From: SCTM01 sp965279655
GTDB lineage: Bacteria > Pseudomonadota > Alphaproteobacteria > Rhodospirillales > Rhodospirillaceae
Reading direction: 5' to 3'
Assembly: GCA_965279655.1 (NCBI GenBank)
Contig: OZ257255.1
Coordinates: 2,046,001-2,110,000, forward strand
Length of the DNA stretch: 64,000 nucleotides
Shown here: positions 16,852-25,309 of the stretch, piece after piece
Position numbering within the stretch: the stretch's first letter is position 1
Layout: every line of letters starts with the position of its first letter
Notes under the pieces: model-generated
The model's database searches: none
What the model was told of the DNA's origin: nothing
Seen by the model: the letters and a program-made list of their open reading frames with translations, nothing else
Translations under genes and position numbers: made by a program

Positions 16852-18774
16852 ATGCGTTTTTCACTTTCCACGCGGAAGTTTGCCGATATGTGGCTCCGCC
16901 GGTTCGAAGCTGTGGCCCCGGCGTTGGGCGTCATGACGGCCTGTGGCGCCCTCGCCGCCGATCCGCAGATGGCGACGGATTTCGCCGCCATGTCGATCGA
17001 GGATCTGGCGCATGTGCAGATATCCTCGGTATCGAAGAAGGCAGAGTCGCTGAGCCAAGCCGCGGCGGCCATCTACGTCATCACCAATGAGGATATCCGC
17101 CGGTCCGGCGCGAACAGCATCCCTGAGATGCTGCGGCTGGCGCCCAATCTCCAGGTCGCGCAGATCAACGCGCGGGTCTACAGCATCACCGCCCGAGGCT
17201 TCGGTTCGGCCAGTCCCAACAAGCTGCTCGTTCTGATCGACGGACGGACGGTCTATTCACCGCTGCACGCCGCCGTGTACTGGGATGCACAGGACGTGCT
17301 GCCGGAAGACGTCGACCATATCGAGATCATCAGCGGACCGGGCGGCACCGTCTGGGGCGTTAACGCCGTCAATGGCGTGATCAACATCATCACGCGCAAC
17401 GCCGCCGATACGCAGGGGCTCTCCGCCAGCGCCGGCACCGGCAACACGCAATCCAATACCGCCGCCCGCTACGGCGGAAAGATCGGCGACAAGCTCGCCT
17501 ATCGCCTCTATGCCAAGGCCTTCGACCGCCTACGCACTTTCACGACGACCGGCGTGAGTGCGAAGGATGGCTGGCACGGCGTTCAGGGCGGCTTCCGCAT
17601 GGATTGGCAGGACACGGCGGACACGCTCACCCTGCAGGGCGACTTCTATGGCGTCGGTATCGATGCCGCCAATTCCGAACTCGATGGGCAGAACGTGCTG
17701 GGCCGGTGGACTCATCGCTGGAGCGACGTGGCGAACACGGAAGTACAAGTCTATTGGGACCGGGCCAACCGCAGCATCCCCGAATCCATCGGCGATGTGG
17801 TGAACACCTACGACGTGGACCTTCGCCACACCTTCGATCTTGGCGGCGCCAATTCCTTTGTCGCCGGCGGCGGATACCGGCTTGCCGATGGTTTCTTCAC
17901 CAACACGCCGGCGATCTTTATCTCGCCCGCGGCCCGCAAGCTGAAGTGGGCGAACGTCTTCCTTCAGGACACAATCTCGTTCTCACAGAGCCTGAAACTC
18001 ACCGTCGGCGGGAAATACGAACACAGCAGCTACAGCGGCGGTGCTTTCCTGCCCAGCGCGCGCCTGTCCTGGACGCCGACCCAACAGACAATGTTTTGGG
18101 CTGCCGTGTCGCGCGCGGAACGCGGACCGTCGCAGCTGGACCGCGACTACAACCAGCGCAGCGGCGCCATCGCCGTGGTCGTCAACGGCAATTTCCAGCC
18201 GGAAAAACTGTGGGCCTATGAACTGGGCTATCGCGCCGAGCTCTCCAAGAAGACGCTGGTGTCGGTTTCCACCTTCTACAATGTCTACAGCGAGCTTCGC
18301 ACGACGGAACTGTCGCCGGGGAACCGCCTGCCCGCCACTTTCGGCAACATGATGGAAGGCGAAGCCTACGGCGTAGAGATCTGGGCCAATCACGCCCTCA
18401 CCGACTGGTGGCGCATCAGTCCGGGCTTCACGGCGCTGCATAAGAATCTGCGACTGCTTCCCGGGAGCCGCGACGTCTCCGGCCTTCAAGCCGCCGGGAA
18501 CGATCCAAACCAGTGGTTCACCCTGCGCTCCAACATTAGCCTGGGGGAAGTCGAACTGGATGTGGACCTGCGGCAGGTCAGCGCGCTGCCCAATCCCCGG
18601 GTGCCGGGCTATGGCACGGTGGACATCCGCGTCGGCTGGCAAGTGACCGAGCGGCTTGAGCTCTCGGTGCTGGGTTCCAATCTGTTTAATCGTCAACACG
18701 CCGAATACGGCGCATACGCTGCGCGCAGTAACATCCCGCGCGCGATCTATGCGAGCTTCCGGTGGAGATCGTAA
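16852..18774 (+). CDS. TonB-dependent outer-membrane receptor
   Basis: 640 residues. The plug domain spans about residues 50-170 (AAAAIYVITNEDIRRSG, IPEMLRLAPNLQVAQ, NKLLVLIDGRTVYS, IEIISGPGGTVWGVNAVNG), followed by a 22-strand-type barrel ending with NLFNRQHAEYG and a C-terminal aromatic-rich strand (IYASFRWRS). A weakly hydrophobic N-terminal segment is the probable signal. I chose ATG 16852, with AGGAAG 9 bases upstream, over TTG one codon earlier. The stop overlaps the start of the YfiR-like gene (TAATG). Its coupling to a YfiR-kinase module suggests it imports or senses a ligand for the signalling block; the ligand is unknown. Confidence 0.9.
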   Translation: MRFSLSTRKFADMWLRRFEAVAPALGVMTACGALAADPQMATDFAAMSIEDLAHVQISSVSKKAESLSQAAAAIYVITNEDIRRSGANSIPEMLRLAPNLQVAQINARVYSITARGFGSASPNKLLVLIDGRTVYSPLHAAVYWDAQDVLPEDVDHIEIISGPGGTVWGVNAVNGVINIITRNAADTQGLSASAGTGNTQSNTAARYGGKIGDKLAYRLYAKAFDRLRTFTTTGVSAKDGWHGVQGGFRMDWQDTADTLTLQGDFYGVGIDAANSELDGQNVLGRWTHRWSDVANTEVQVYWDRANRSIPESIGDVVNTYDVDLRHTFDLGGANSFVAGGGYRLADGFFTNTPAIFISPAARKLKWANVFLQDTISFSQSLKLTVGGKYEHSSYSGGAFLPSARLSWTPTQQTMFWAAVSRAERGPSQLDRDYNQRSGAIAVVVNGNFQPEKLWAYELGYRAELSKKTLVSVSTFYNVYSELRTTELSPGNRLPATFGNMMEGEAYGVEIWANHALTDWWRISPGFTALHKNLRLLPGSRDVSGLQAAGNDPNQWFTLRSNISLGEVELDVDLRQVSALPNPRVPGYGTVDIRVGWQVTERLELSVLGSNLFNRQHAEYGAYAARSNIPRAIYASFRWRS

Positions 18775-19328
18775 TGCGTTTGCGCGCAGGCCTTTTCCGC
18801 CTGGCCCTCCTTGCAGGCACGCTCGCGGTTGCACCGGCGGGCGCGGCGGACGCCTCCGTCGAATACCAGATCAAGGCGGCCTATCTGTCGAAGTTCGGCA
18901 ACTTCATCCAGTGGCCCGCGGACGGCCCATCGTCGCAACAGAAGCAGGCGTTCATCTGCATCTACGGCAAGGACCCGTTCGGCGACGCGCTCGATAAGGC
19001 GGTGAGCGGCCGGCGCATCGGCACGCGCGACATCGCCATCCGCCGGATCAGCCGCAACGCCGCCGCTGAAGCGGCCGGCTGCCAGATTCTCTACACCGGT
19101 GAAACGCGCGCGGATCAGCTGGCCGAAGTTCTGAAAGCCGTGCGCGGCCGGGATGTGCTGACGGTCAGCGATACCCGCGACGGTCCGGACGCGGCGCCGA
19201 TCATCACGTTTCTCATACAGAACAACAGCGTGCGCTTCGAGATCGACGAGCGCGCGGCGACGGAAAATGGCCTGGTGATCAGTTCCCAGCTCCTGGCCTT
19301 GGCGGCATCGGTCAAAGCCGGAAAGTAG
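18774..19328 (+). CDS. YfiR (DUF4154) family periplasmic protein
   Basis: 184 residues with a signal peptide (LFRLALLAGTLAVAPAGAA) and the YfiR fold: VEYQIKAAYLSKFGNFIQWP, ICIYGKDPFGDAL, GCQILYTG, GRDVLTVSDT, and the terminal NNSVRFEIDERAATENGLVISSQLLALA. In Pseudomonas, YfiR represses the CHASE8-diguanylate cyclase YfiN from the periplasm. Here the next gene is a hybrid kinase with a CHASE8-like sensor region, so YfiR probably controls the kinase. ATG 18774 overlaps the receptor stop by one base, which settles the start and suggests coupling. Confidence 0.9.
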   Translation: MRLRAGLFRLALLAGTLAVAPAGAADASVEYQIKAAYLSKFGNFIQWPADGPSSQQKQAFICIYGKDPFGDALDKAVSGRRIGTRDIAIRRISRNAAAEAAGCQILYTGETRADQLAEVLKAVRGRDVLTVSDTRDGPDAAPIITFLIQNNSVRFEIDERAATENGLVISSQLLALAASVKAGK

Positions 19329-19339
19329 GAGGGCCCGCG

Positions 19340-22339
19340 ATGTTCCCGTGGTTTGGCTCCCTTGCGATCAAGTGGAAGCTTACGCTCATCGCCGTGACCA
19401 CGACCGCGGTGGCGCTCGCCATCGCCTGCGCGATCACCGTGATCCTTGAGATGCGCACATATCAGAGCCAGAAGGTCGCCGAACTCACCGCGCAGGCGAA
19501 CATCCTGGCCGGCAACGTGGTGGGGGCCGCGGTGTTCGGCGATGCCGACGCGGCCACCAATGCCGTGACCAGCCTGTCGGCGAATGCCGAGATCGAGTTG
19601 GGCGCGGCCTACGACGCCGACGGCAAGCTTCTGGGCAAGTTCACAAAGACAGCGGCGGGGCGCGTGCCTGAAACCGCTCCGCGCATCGCGTCCGAGGTCC
19701 ACGAGGGGCTTGTGACCATCGCCGTGCCGGTGCTCCAGCAAGGTGCGTCCGTCGGCACGGTCTATGTGGGGGCGCGGATCGAGACCGGGGGAACGCGCAT
19801 GACGCGGCAGGCGGCGATCCTTTTAATCGTCGGCTTGGCCAGCCTGGGCCTGGCTTTGCCGGCCGCCATGCGCCTGAACCGCGCCGTGATCGATCCCGTG
19901 GAGGAGATCGAGGCCAAGAACGCCATCATCGAAACCACGCTCGCCAACGTCGATCACGGCATCCTGGTGGTCGATAAGAACCTGCGCGTCACCTTCGTCA
20001 ACGATCGCATCACCAGGCTTCACGGTCCGTCGGCGCCCGCACTTGCGATCGGCGACGATATTGTGGCCAATACAAAGATCTCCCAGGCGGCGCGGAGCGC
20101 CTCGGCCGAGGCGAGTGCTGCGGAAGATGCGCGTTTGACGTCCGGCGATTCCTTCCGCGGCGAATACAAGACTTCGACCAATACGACGGTGGAGTATCGC
20201 CAGGTCGCTATCCCCGGCGGCGGCTTCGTGCGCACCTATACGGACGTCACCGACGAACGCACCGTGAAGCAGAGCCTCGAGGAAGCCAAGGCGCGCGCCG
20301 AGGACGCGGACCGCGCCAAGTCCGCGTTCCTGGCCGCGATGAGCCACGAAATCCGCACGCCGATGAATGGCGTTATCGGCGTGGTCGAATTGCTGAGCGC
20401 GACGCCGCTGTCGCCGGATCAACAGCAGATGGTGGACATCATCCACCAATCCGGCTCCAGCCTGCTGCACGTCATCAACGATATCCTCGACTACTCGAAG
20501 ATCGAAGCGGGACGGATGACCATCGAGGCGGCGCCGTTCGTGCTGGGCGATCTGATCGAAACCACGGCCAAATCCATCAGCGGCCACACCAAGAGCAAGA
20601 CGCTGAACGTGATCTGCAGCGTCGATCCGGAGATCGACTGGAGCGTGGTCGGGGATTCGGTACGCGTGCGCCAGATACTGCTGAACTTGATGGGCAATGC
20701 GCTCAAGTTCACCGAGATCGGCTCGATCGAGTTGACCGCGAAGCTGGCCTCTCAGTCGGACGACGGTATCGAGGTCTTGTTCGAGGTCCGCGATACCGGC
20801 ATCGGCATCGCATCCGACAAGATCGACCGCCTCTTCGAGCGGTTCACACAGGCCGACTATTCGACAACACGGCGATTCGGGGGCACGGGCCTCGGCTTGT
20901 CGATCTCCAAGCACCTGGTCGGCCTCATGGGTGGGGAGATCGGCGTGAACAGCACGCCGGGACAAGGCTCCACGTTCTGGTTCCGCGTTCCATTCGACCG
21001 TATCGCGGCGGCGGACCGTGCCGACCCGTTTGCGCCGTTCAACAGCAGCCTCAAGGGTGTGCGCGTCATCGTGTGCGACCGTATCGCGTCGCAGTCCGCC
21101 ATCTCGGCCTATCTCAATGCCGCCGGGGTTGAGATCACGGAAGCGAGCAGCGTCGGCCAAATCGTGGAGCGCTACTACGAAAGCGAGGCCAAGAACGCGC
21201 CCGCGCACGTGATTGTCCTCAAAGTTCGCCTTGGCGAGGACAGCATCGCCCTTCTGTCGAGCGAGCTGGAACGGCGCAAAGCGCTGCAGAACGTGAAAGT
21301 CCTGCTGGTGCTCCCCAACATGAGCGCCAGCGCCGCGAAGCCGTTGACGGCGCCGAACGTGTCGTCGTCGATCTATTCCCCGATCTCCCGCCACGACCTC
21401 TACGCAGCGATCTCGGAGCTGATGGGGCGTCAGGTGGCCGCGGCGGCGGGCCCGACCCGCGAGTTGGACTTCATGGCGCCGGCCGTCGAAGAGGCGGCTG
21501 AAGGCGGTGGGCTGGTGCTGGTCGCGGAGGACAACGAGACCAACCAGTTCGTCATTAAGACGCAATTGCGCCGCCTGGGGATCGCCGCGGAGTTTGCCGG
21601 CGACGGCCAGGAGGCATGGAATCTCCTAAAGCGGAATCCCGATCGCTATGGTCTACTGCTGACAGATTGCCATATGCCCTTCGTCGACGGCTACCAGCTC
21701 GCCCGCTTGGTGCGCGAGAGCGAGGGAAGCGGCGAGCGCCACCTGCCAATCGTCGCCCTGACGGCCAACGCGCTCGAGGGCGAGGCCGATTTGTGCCGGG
21801 CGGCCGGGATGGACGACTACCTGTCCAAGCCTGTCCTCTTGTCGGCGTTGAACGAACGCATTGTACGCTGGCTGCCGCAGACGGCCAAGTTGCGCCGCCC
21901 GGCCGGAGCCGCCACACCGGCGGCGCCCGAGAGCACGCCGGTGATTGTCCCCATCAGGACCGCGCAAGCGGGAGCGCCGATCGATCTTGGCAAGCTCGCC
22001 AACCTGATCGGCAACGACGACCCCGCCTACCTGAAGGAAATGCTGAGCGTCTTCTGGGAGACCATGGCGGACACCCCCGGGGTGCTGCGCGCGCACACGC
22101 GCTCACGCGATTCCAAGAACCTGATCCTGGCGGCACATGCGGCGAAGGGGGCGGCGGCATCCGCCTGTGCCGACTCGCTGGCCGAGCTTTGCAGGCGTTT
22201 AGAGACCGCGGCGAAAGCCGAGAAGTGGGATGAGATCGACGGCCTGTCCTCGGAAATATGGACCGCGTTCGACGAGATCGAGGACTTCGTCGCGGCCACC
22301 GTCGATTCCGAGCCTGAAAAACAAATTCACCAGACCTGA
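19340..22339 (+). CDS. Hybrid sensor histidine kinase with CHASE8-like sensor, PAS, REC and Hpt domains
   Basis: 999 residues. In order: membrane helix about 10-35; periplasmic CHASE8-like region about 36-150 (AQANILAGNVVGAAVFGDADAA, YDADGKLLGKF); second helix about 155-175; PAS about 190-310; HisKA with phospho-acceptor His336 (MSHEIRTPMNG); HATPase (DTGIGI, GGTGLGLSI); a degenerate receiver about 565-700; a true receiver with Asp776 (LTDCHMPFVDGY); and a C-terminal Hpt with His933 (AAHAAKGAA). A full internal phosphorelay is therefore present. The AGGAGGG ribosome site precedes ATG 19340. The sensor half matches YfiN, the output half replaces GGDEF by a kinase. Likely phosphotransfer targets are the two REC proteins beside it. 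Confidence 0.92.
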   Translation: MFPWFGSLAIKWKLTLIAVTTTAVALAIACAITVILEMRTYQSQKVAELTAQANILAGNVVGAAVFGDADAATNAVTSLSANAEIELGAAYDADGKLLGKFTKTAAGRVPETAPRIASEVHEGLVTIAVPVLQQGASVGTVYVGARIETGGTRMTRQAAILLIVGLASLGLALPAAMRLNRAVIDPVEEIEAKNAIIETTLANVDHGILVVDKNLRVTFVNDRITRLHGPSAPALAIGDDIVANTKISQAARSASAEASAAEDARLTSGDSFRGEYKTSTNTTVEYRQVAIPGGGFVRTYTDVTDERTVKQSLEEAKARAEDADRAKSAFLAAMSHEIRTPMNGVIGVVELLSATPLSPDQQQMVDIIHQSGSSLLHVINDILDYSKIEAGRMTIEAAPFVLGDLIETTAKSISGHTKSKTLNVICSVDPEIDWSVVGDSVRVRQILLNLMGNALKFTEIGSIELTAKLASQSDDGIEVLFEVRDTGIGIASDKIDRLFERFTQADYSTTRRFGGTGLGLSISKHLVGLMGGEIGVNSTPGQGSTFWFRVPFDRIAAADRADPFAPFNSSLKGVRVIVCDRIASQSAISAYLNAAGVEITEASSVGQIVERYYESEAKNAPAHVIVLKVRLGEDSIALLSSELERRKALQNVKVLLVLPNMSASAAKPLTAPNVSSSIYSPISRHDLYAAISELMGRQVAAAAGPTRELDFMAPAVEEAAEGGGLVLVAEDNETNQFVIKTQLRRLGIAAEFAGDGQEAWNLLKRNPDRYGLLLTDCHMPFVDGYQLARLVRESEGSGERHLPIVALTANALEGEADLCRAAGMDDYLSKPVLLSALNERIVRWLPQTAKLRRPAGAATPAAPESTPVIVPIRTAQAGAPIDLGKLANLIGNDDPAYLKEMLSVFWETMADTPGVLRAHTRSRDSKNLILAAHAAKGAAASACADSLAELCRRLETAAKAEKWDEIDGLSSEIWTAFDEIEDFVAATVDSEPEKQIHQT

Positions 22340-22351
22340 GCGGAGAGCGCT

Positions 22352-23170
22352 ATGCCCGAGGCACCTGCCGACTTTCGCAATCTTCGAATTCTTCTGGCGG
22401 ATGACCATGCCTTCATCCGCAATCTCATTCGCGGGATGCTGCTGCGCGCGAACGTCTCGCAGATCCATGCGGCCGCCAATGGCGAGGAAGCGATGAACAT
22501 CCTGCGCCAGCGCGGGAACTCGATCGACTGCGTCATCAGCGACTGGAACATGCCGCCGAGCGGCGGCCTGGAGGTATTGCGGGATATCCGCACGGGCACG
22601 TTGGTGGACGTGCCCGCCAATCTTCCGTTCATCATGCTGACGGGCCATGCCGATTCGAAAGTGGTGACGGCCGCGCTTCACCTCGACGTTAGCGCGTATA
22701 TCGTCAAGCCCGCGTCGTCGCAAAAGCTGTCGGAGGCGATTCAAAAGTCGCTCGCCAAGACTTTCACGGTCAAGCCTGCGCGCATCTACAAGATGGTGCC
22801 GGGCATCGATCTGCCCGCGCCGTCGAGCGCACCGGACGATCCGCTCGCCTGGGCCAGCTGGGTAAAGGGCGGGCAGCAGGCAGTTTTGTCGGAAGGCACG
22901 CAGTTCATCAAGAGAGAAGCGGTGAAGCTCGGCGAGCCCGTGCCGGAGGAAGAAGCCGATCGCATCAAGAATATCCGCCTCAAGCAAGCCGATCGCGTCA
23001 AGCCGGGCTCGGTGCTCGTAGAGGATTTCTGCGACGACGCCGGCGTTCCACTGATCAACGCCGGCACGGTGTTGAGCGAGAAAATCCTTCAGCGCGTGAT
23101 CGCGATGGACGGCGGCAAGGGTGCGCAGGCCAAATTGTGGGTGGGCCAGCGCGAGTCCCGCGCGCGATGA
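22352..23170 (+). CDS. Response regulator, CheY-like receiver with uncharacterised C-terminal region
   Basis: 272 residues. Residues 10-140 form a receiver (LLADDHAF acidic pair, phospho-acceptor Asp64 in ISDWNMPPSGG, Lys in YIVKPAS). The C-terminal part (about 145-272) contains IRLKQADRVKPGSVLVEDF, which resembles a small beta domain seen in stress-response regulators, but I do not recognise a DNA-binding or enzymatic domain. It starts 12 bases after the hybrid kinase gene and is the probable terminal acceptor of the Hpt phosphate. How it acts downstream, perhaps by protein-protein contact, is not visible. Confidence 0.88.
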   Translation: MPEAPADFRNLRILLADDHAFIRNLIRGMLLRANVSQIHAAANGEEAMNILRQRGNSIDCVISDWNMPPSGGLEVLRDIRTGTLVDVPANLPFIMLTGHADSKVVTAALHLDVSAYIVKPASSQKLSEAIQKSLAKTFTVKPARIYKMVPGIDLPAPSSAPDDPLAWASWVKGGQQAVLSEGTQFIKREAVKLGEPVPEEEADRIKNIRLKQADRVKPGSVLVEDFCDDAGVPLINAGTVLSEKILQRVIAMDGGKGAQAKLWVGQRESRAR

Positions 23171-23239
23171 CGCAGTGTCGTATCTTGGGCGCCAGACGGT
23201 CGCCCCTAATAGCGGGTCTGCGCGGTTCCCAGGGACCTG

Positions 23240-23443
23240 ATCTCGCGCTTGTTCCCTGCCCTTGCTTGCTGAAGAACGCGCACCGCGCGGATGGTGCGGT
23301 TTGCTTGCAGTGGAAGTTATGCGGCTGCGGCCCAGCGATTTGCTGCGGCCAACGGCATCGAGCTGATTGACGGGACGTCATTGCTGTTGAGGATGTGGCC
23401 CGGAACATATTGCGGGCCTAAGACACCAACGATCCCTTGTTAG
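23240..23443 (+). pseudogene. Decayed C-terminal remnant of an Mrr-like restriction endonuclease domain
   Basis: No intact gene is present in 23171-23567. In the frame from 23306 to the stop at 23441-23443 the sequence reads CSGSYAAAAQRFAAANGIEL then IDGTSLLLRM. This matches the end of the Mrr catalytic domain, where a VTSG..T..A..FA....ELIDG..L pattern is typical. Just upstream the adjacent frame gives ADGAV, so a frameshift near 23302-23306 would restore ADGAVFVTSG. The catalytic part is missing, so this is a dead fragment. It marks the left part of the accessory island. Boundaries on the 5' side are approximate. Confidence 0.5.
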
Positions 23444-23567
23444 ATAAGTCCCATTACCGCACAAGTTAGCTTCCCGGTGTTGGATTTGTAGGCAGATCCA
23501 GCAACGTTTGGAGTCGTGCGGAGCCGGTATCCGTCCCATTCCGAGACACGGACGAACAGATCCGGGA

Positions 23568-24101
23568 TCAGCCACCGGTAAGCTTGTTCCATTCCGCCAC
23601 CAACTCGCGCGCGGTCTGGGGTAGACCCTCTGTGTACAGCTCCCGTACAGCTTGGAAGATACGCCACTGGACCACGCGGGCCTTCAATGGGCCGCTGACA
23701 GCGACAAAAACGTGCCACGATGAACACCGCCACGGAGGTAATTGTTCCAGTCGGAAGCGCTCTCGGGAGTTCTCATCCATATGTAGCCGGCCGCCTACTT
23801 CGACGACATTTCCTGCGGCGACGTAATAAAACTTGCTTCCGACCAACTTCGTTCTGCTGCGTGCTAAATGCTGCATCACTTGGATGAGTTCGTTGATTGC
23901 GGGCATGACCTGTGCTTGCCGGTCGAGGACCACGTGCACGCTGGGGAAGCAAGGGTTCTCGGAGTCTGTGGAGATGCGCGCCTCTTGCGCAGAGCGGTCG
24001 AGCGTCAGGTCCAACAGTACAGTGGCCGCTAGCGGCGGATCATCACCGTTGCAATAGAACACTTCGCGGACTTTGGACGATGACGGAACGGACAACGACA
24101 T
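23568..24101 (-). CDS. Hypothetical protein of the accessory island
   Basis: 177 residues from ATG 24101, which has a strong AAGGAGG ribosome site 5 bases upstream; a GTG at 24116 would overlap that site. I do not recognise the family. The sequence has a mixed alpha/beta look, with a helical stretch VMPAINELIQVMQHLARSRT, a beta segment GSKFYYVAAGNVVEVGG and a Trp-rich part (LPPWRCSSWHVF) near residue 130. No signal peptide or membrane segment is evident. It reads away from the tRNA-Glu and has no obvious operon partner. Confidence 0.55.
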   Translation of the reverse strand: MSLSVPSSSKVREVFYCNGDDPPLAATVLLDLTLDRSAQEARISTDSENPCFPSVHVVLDRQAQVMPAINELIQVMQHLARSRTKLVGSKFYYVAAGNVVEVGGRLHMDENSRERFRLEQLPPWRCSSWHVFVAVSGPLKARVVQWRIFQAVRELYTEGLPQTARELVAEWNKLTGG

Positions 24102-24572
24102 GGAAGCCTCCTTCACATTCGTGAAGGCGGATAAGCCAATTCACACAGCTTTGCAAAGCGCCGCGTATCTTCCGAAGAGTTACCGTCCGCGGGCGTCCAC
24201 CCAAATCCGTCGCCGCTAAATCCTGCGGTCGCACATTCAACTCATTAAGCTTCCGCGCGCGGTCAATGACCGAATCGATGTAGGAGAGAACGCCGGGAAT
24301 TATCGAGCGTGCCAATCAGCGCTTAATCCTTCTGGGGTGTGTGGTTCACTAGAGTCGATTCGCGGCGGTGAAACCACCAAACCCTCGCCGCTCTAGTTCA
24401 GAATAAATATCCATGTACAGCAATGACCGTCGGTACACGTCCGCACCTTTGTGTGCACAATGAACTTACCCGGACACTGGCGTACCTGCCCGGACAGACT
24501 CTGGTGCTGTCCTTGCGTTGAAATCGGCAGATGTGTTTTCTGCGCAGCAGTCATCTTCTGCGGAGGGAACAC

Positions 24573-24863
24573 ATGATGTCTGTCGACAAAAAAACAAAGC
24601 GTGGTGTGCGACGGGGGCTTCAGCGACAGCCGCGCGCCTCACGATCGCAGCGACGCGATCTGCCAGCACGTTGCAAGCCGCTCATAAGCGATACCGCAGA
24701 ATCGGTCCTCCGCTGGATGGCCGAACAGCAGGGCACCGAGCACCTTCATGAGGACAATATCGTGCCGTCATGCATGCGTGCGTTGAGACTGACGGAAGAT
24801 GCGGTCCGCACGGGCCTGGATGAGCTCCTTGCCGTCGGCTTCATCGAGGGTGATCATTCATAG
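24573..24863 (+). CDS. Small basic protein with possible winged-helix C terminus
   Basis: 96 residues. ATG 24573 follows a GGAGGGAA ribosome site. The N-terminal third is very basic (KKTKRGVRRGLQRQPRASR) and the C-terminal half reads like a winged helix: SVLRWMAEQQGTEHLH, IVPSCMRALRLTEDAVRTGL, DELLAVGFIEGDHS. This suggests a small DNA-binding protein of the island. The frame is open upstream to 24531, but without a ribosome site. No family recognised. Confidence 0.5.
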   Translation: MMSVDKKTKRGVRRGLQRQPRASRSQRRDLPARCKPLISDTAESVLRWMAEQQGTEHLHEDNIVPSCMRALRLTEDAVRTGLDELLAVGFIEGDHS

Positions 24864-25309
24864 CTTTGACGGCTGGGAGGATAGCAGGCATACGACCAGG
24901 CCTCGGTGTTGGGCCGAGGGCATTGAGCGCCCTTCTGCACCAACCTTAGTCGGGCCATCGGGAGTCCAGATCGTCCGTTCTGGCGCTCACAGCGATACTC
25001 GATGCCGGCGCTCCATTTCACCCCGTCCATACCTCCTGTGTTCTGGAGGGATGACTTGTTGAATTAGCGCCCTTGTTCAACCACGCGCGCACTGAGCAAC
25101 AAGACGGTTTCGCAAGAGGACTCGGAAACGGAATTAGCTCACGATCGTCGGCCTCCGGTTCTGTGGGAGAAATTGCGCCAGCGCCCCGCTAAACGCGTAC
25201 TCCAAAAATAAAACAGTTTTGGGCACCTAGATGGGACGTTAGGGGTTCTGGATGCATCCGCGGGGGTGTTTGAGCCATCTTCGCCGCGGCGATATTTTGG
25301 CGCTTGCTG
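24864..25309. other. Intergenic stretch in the accessory island
   Basis: About 445 bases between the small winged-helix-like gene and the end of the Rep-like gene. I see no protein-like frame, hairpin terminator or repeat of note. It may hold decayed sequence. Confidence 0.4.

Noticed and set aside
19823..21565. 580-codon frame opposite the hybrid kinase
   Set aside because: Arg/His/Asp-rich shadow of a high-GC gene; the plus strand has clear kinase domains.
23171..23570. Left-end copy of the tRNA-Glu 3' end as attachment site
   Set aside because: Searched by eye and not found, so the island boundary is not proven by a direct repeat.
24043..24315. 90-codon frame on the minus strand with protein-like opening
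   Set aside because: Its end overlaps the well-supported start and ribosome site of the gene at 23568-24101, and it has no ribosome site of its own.
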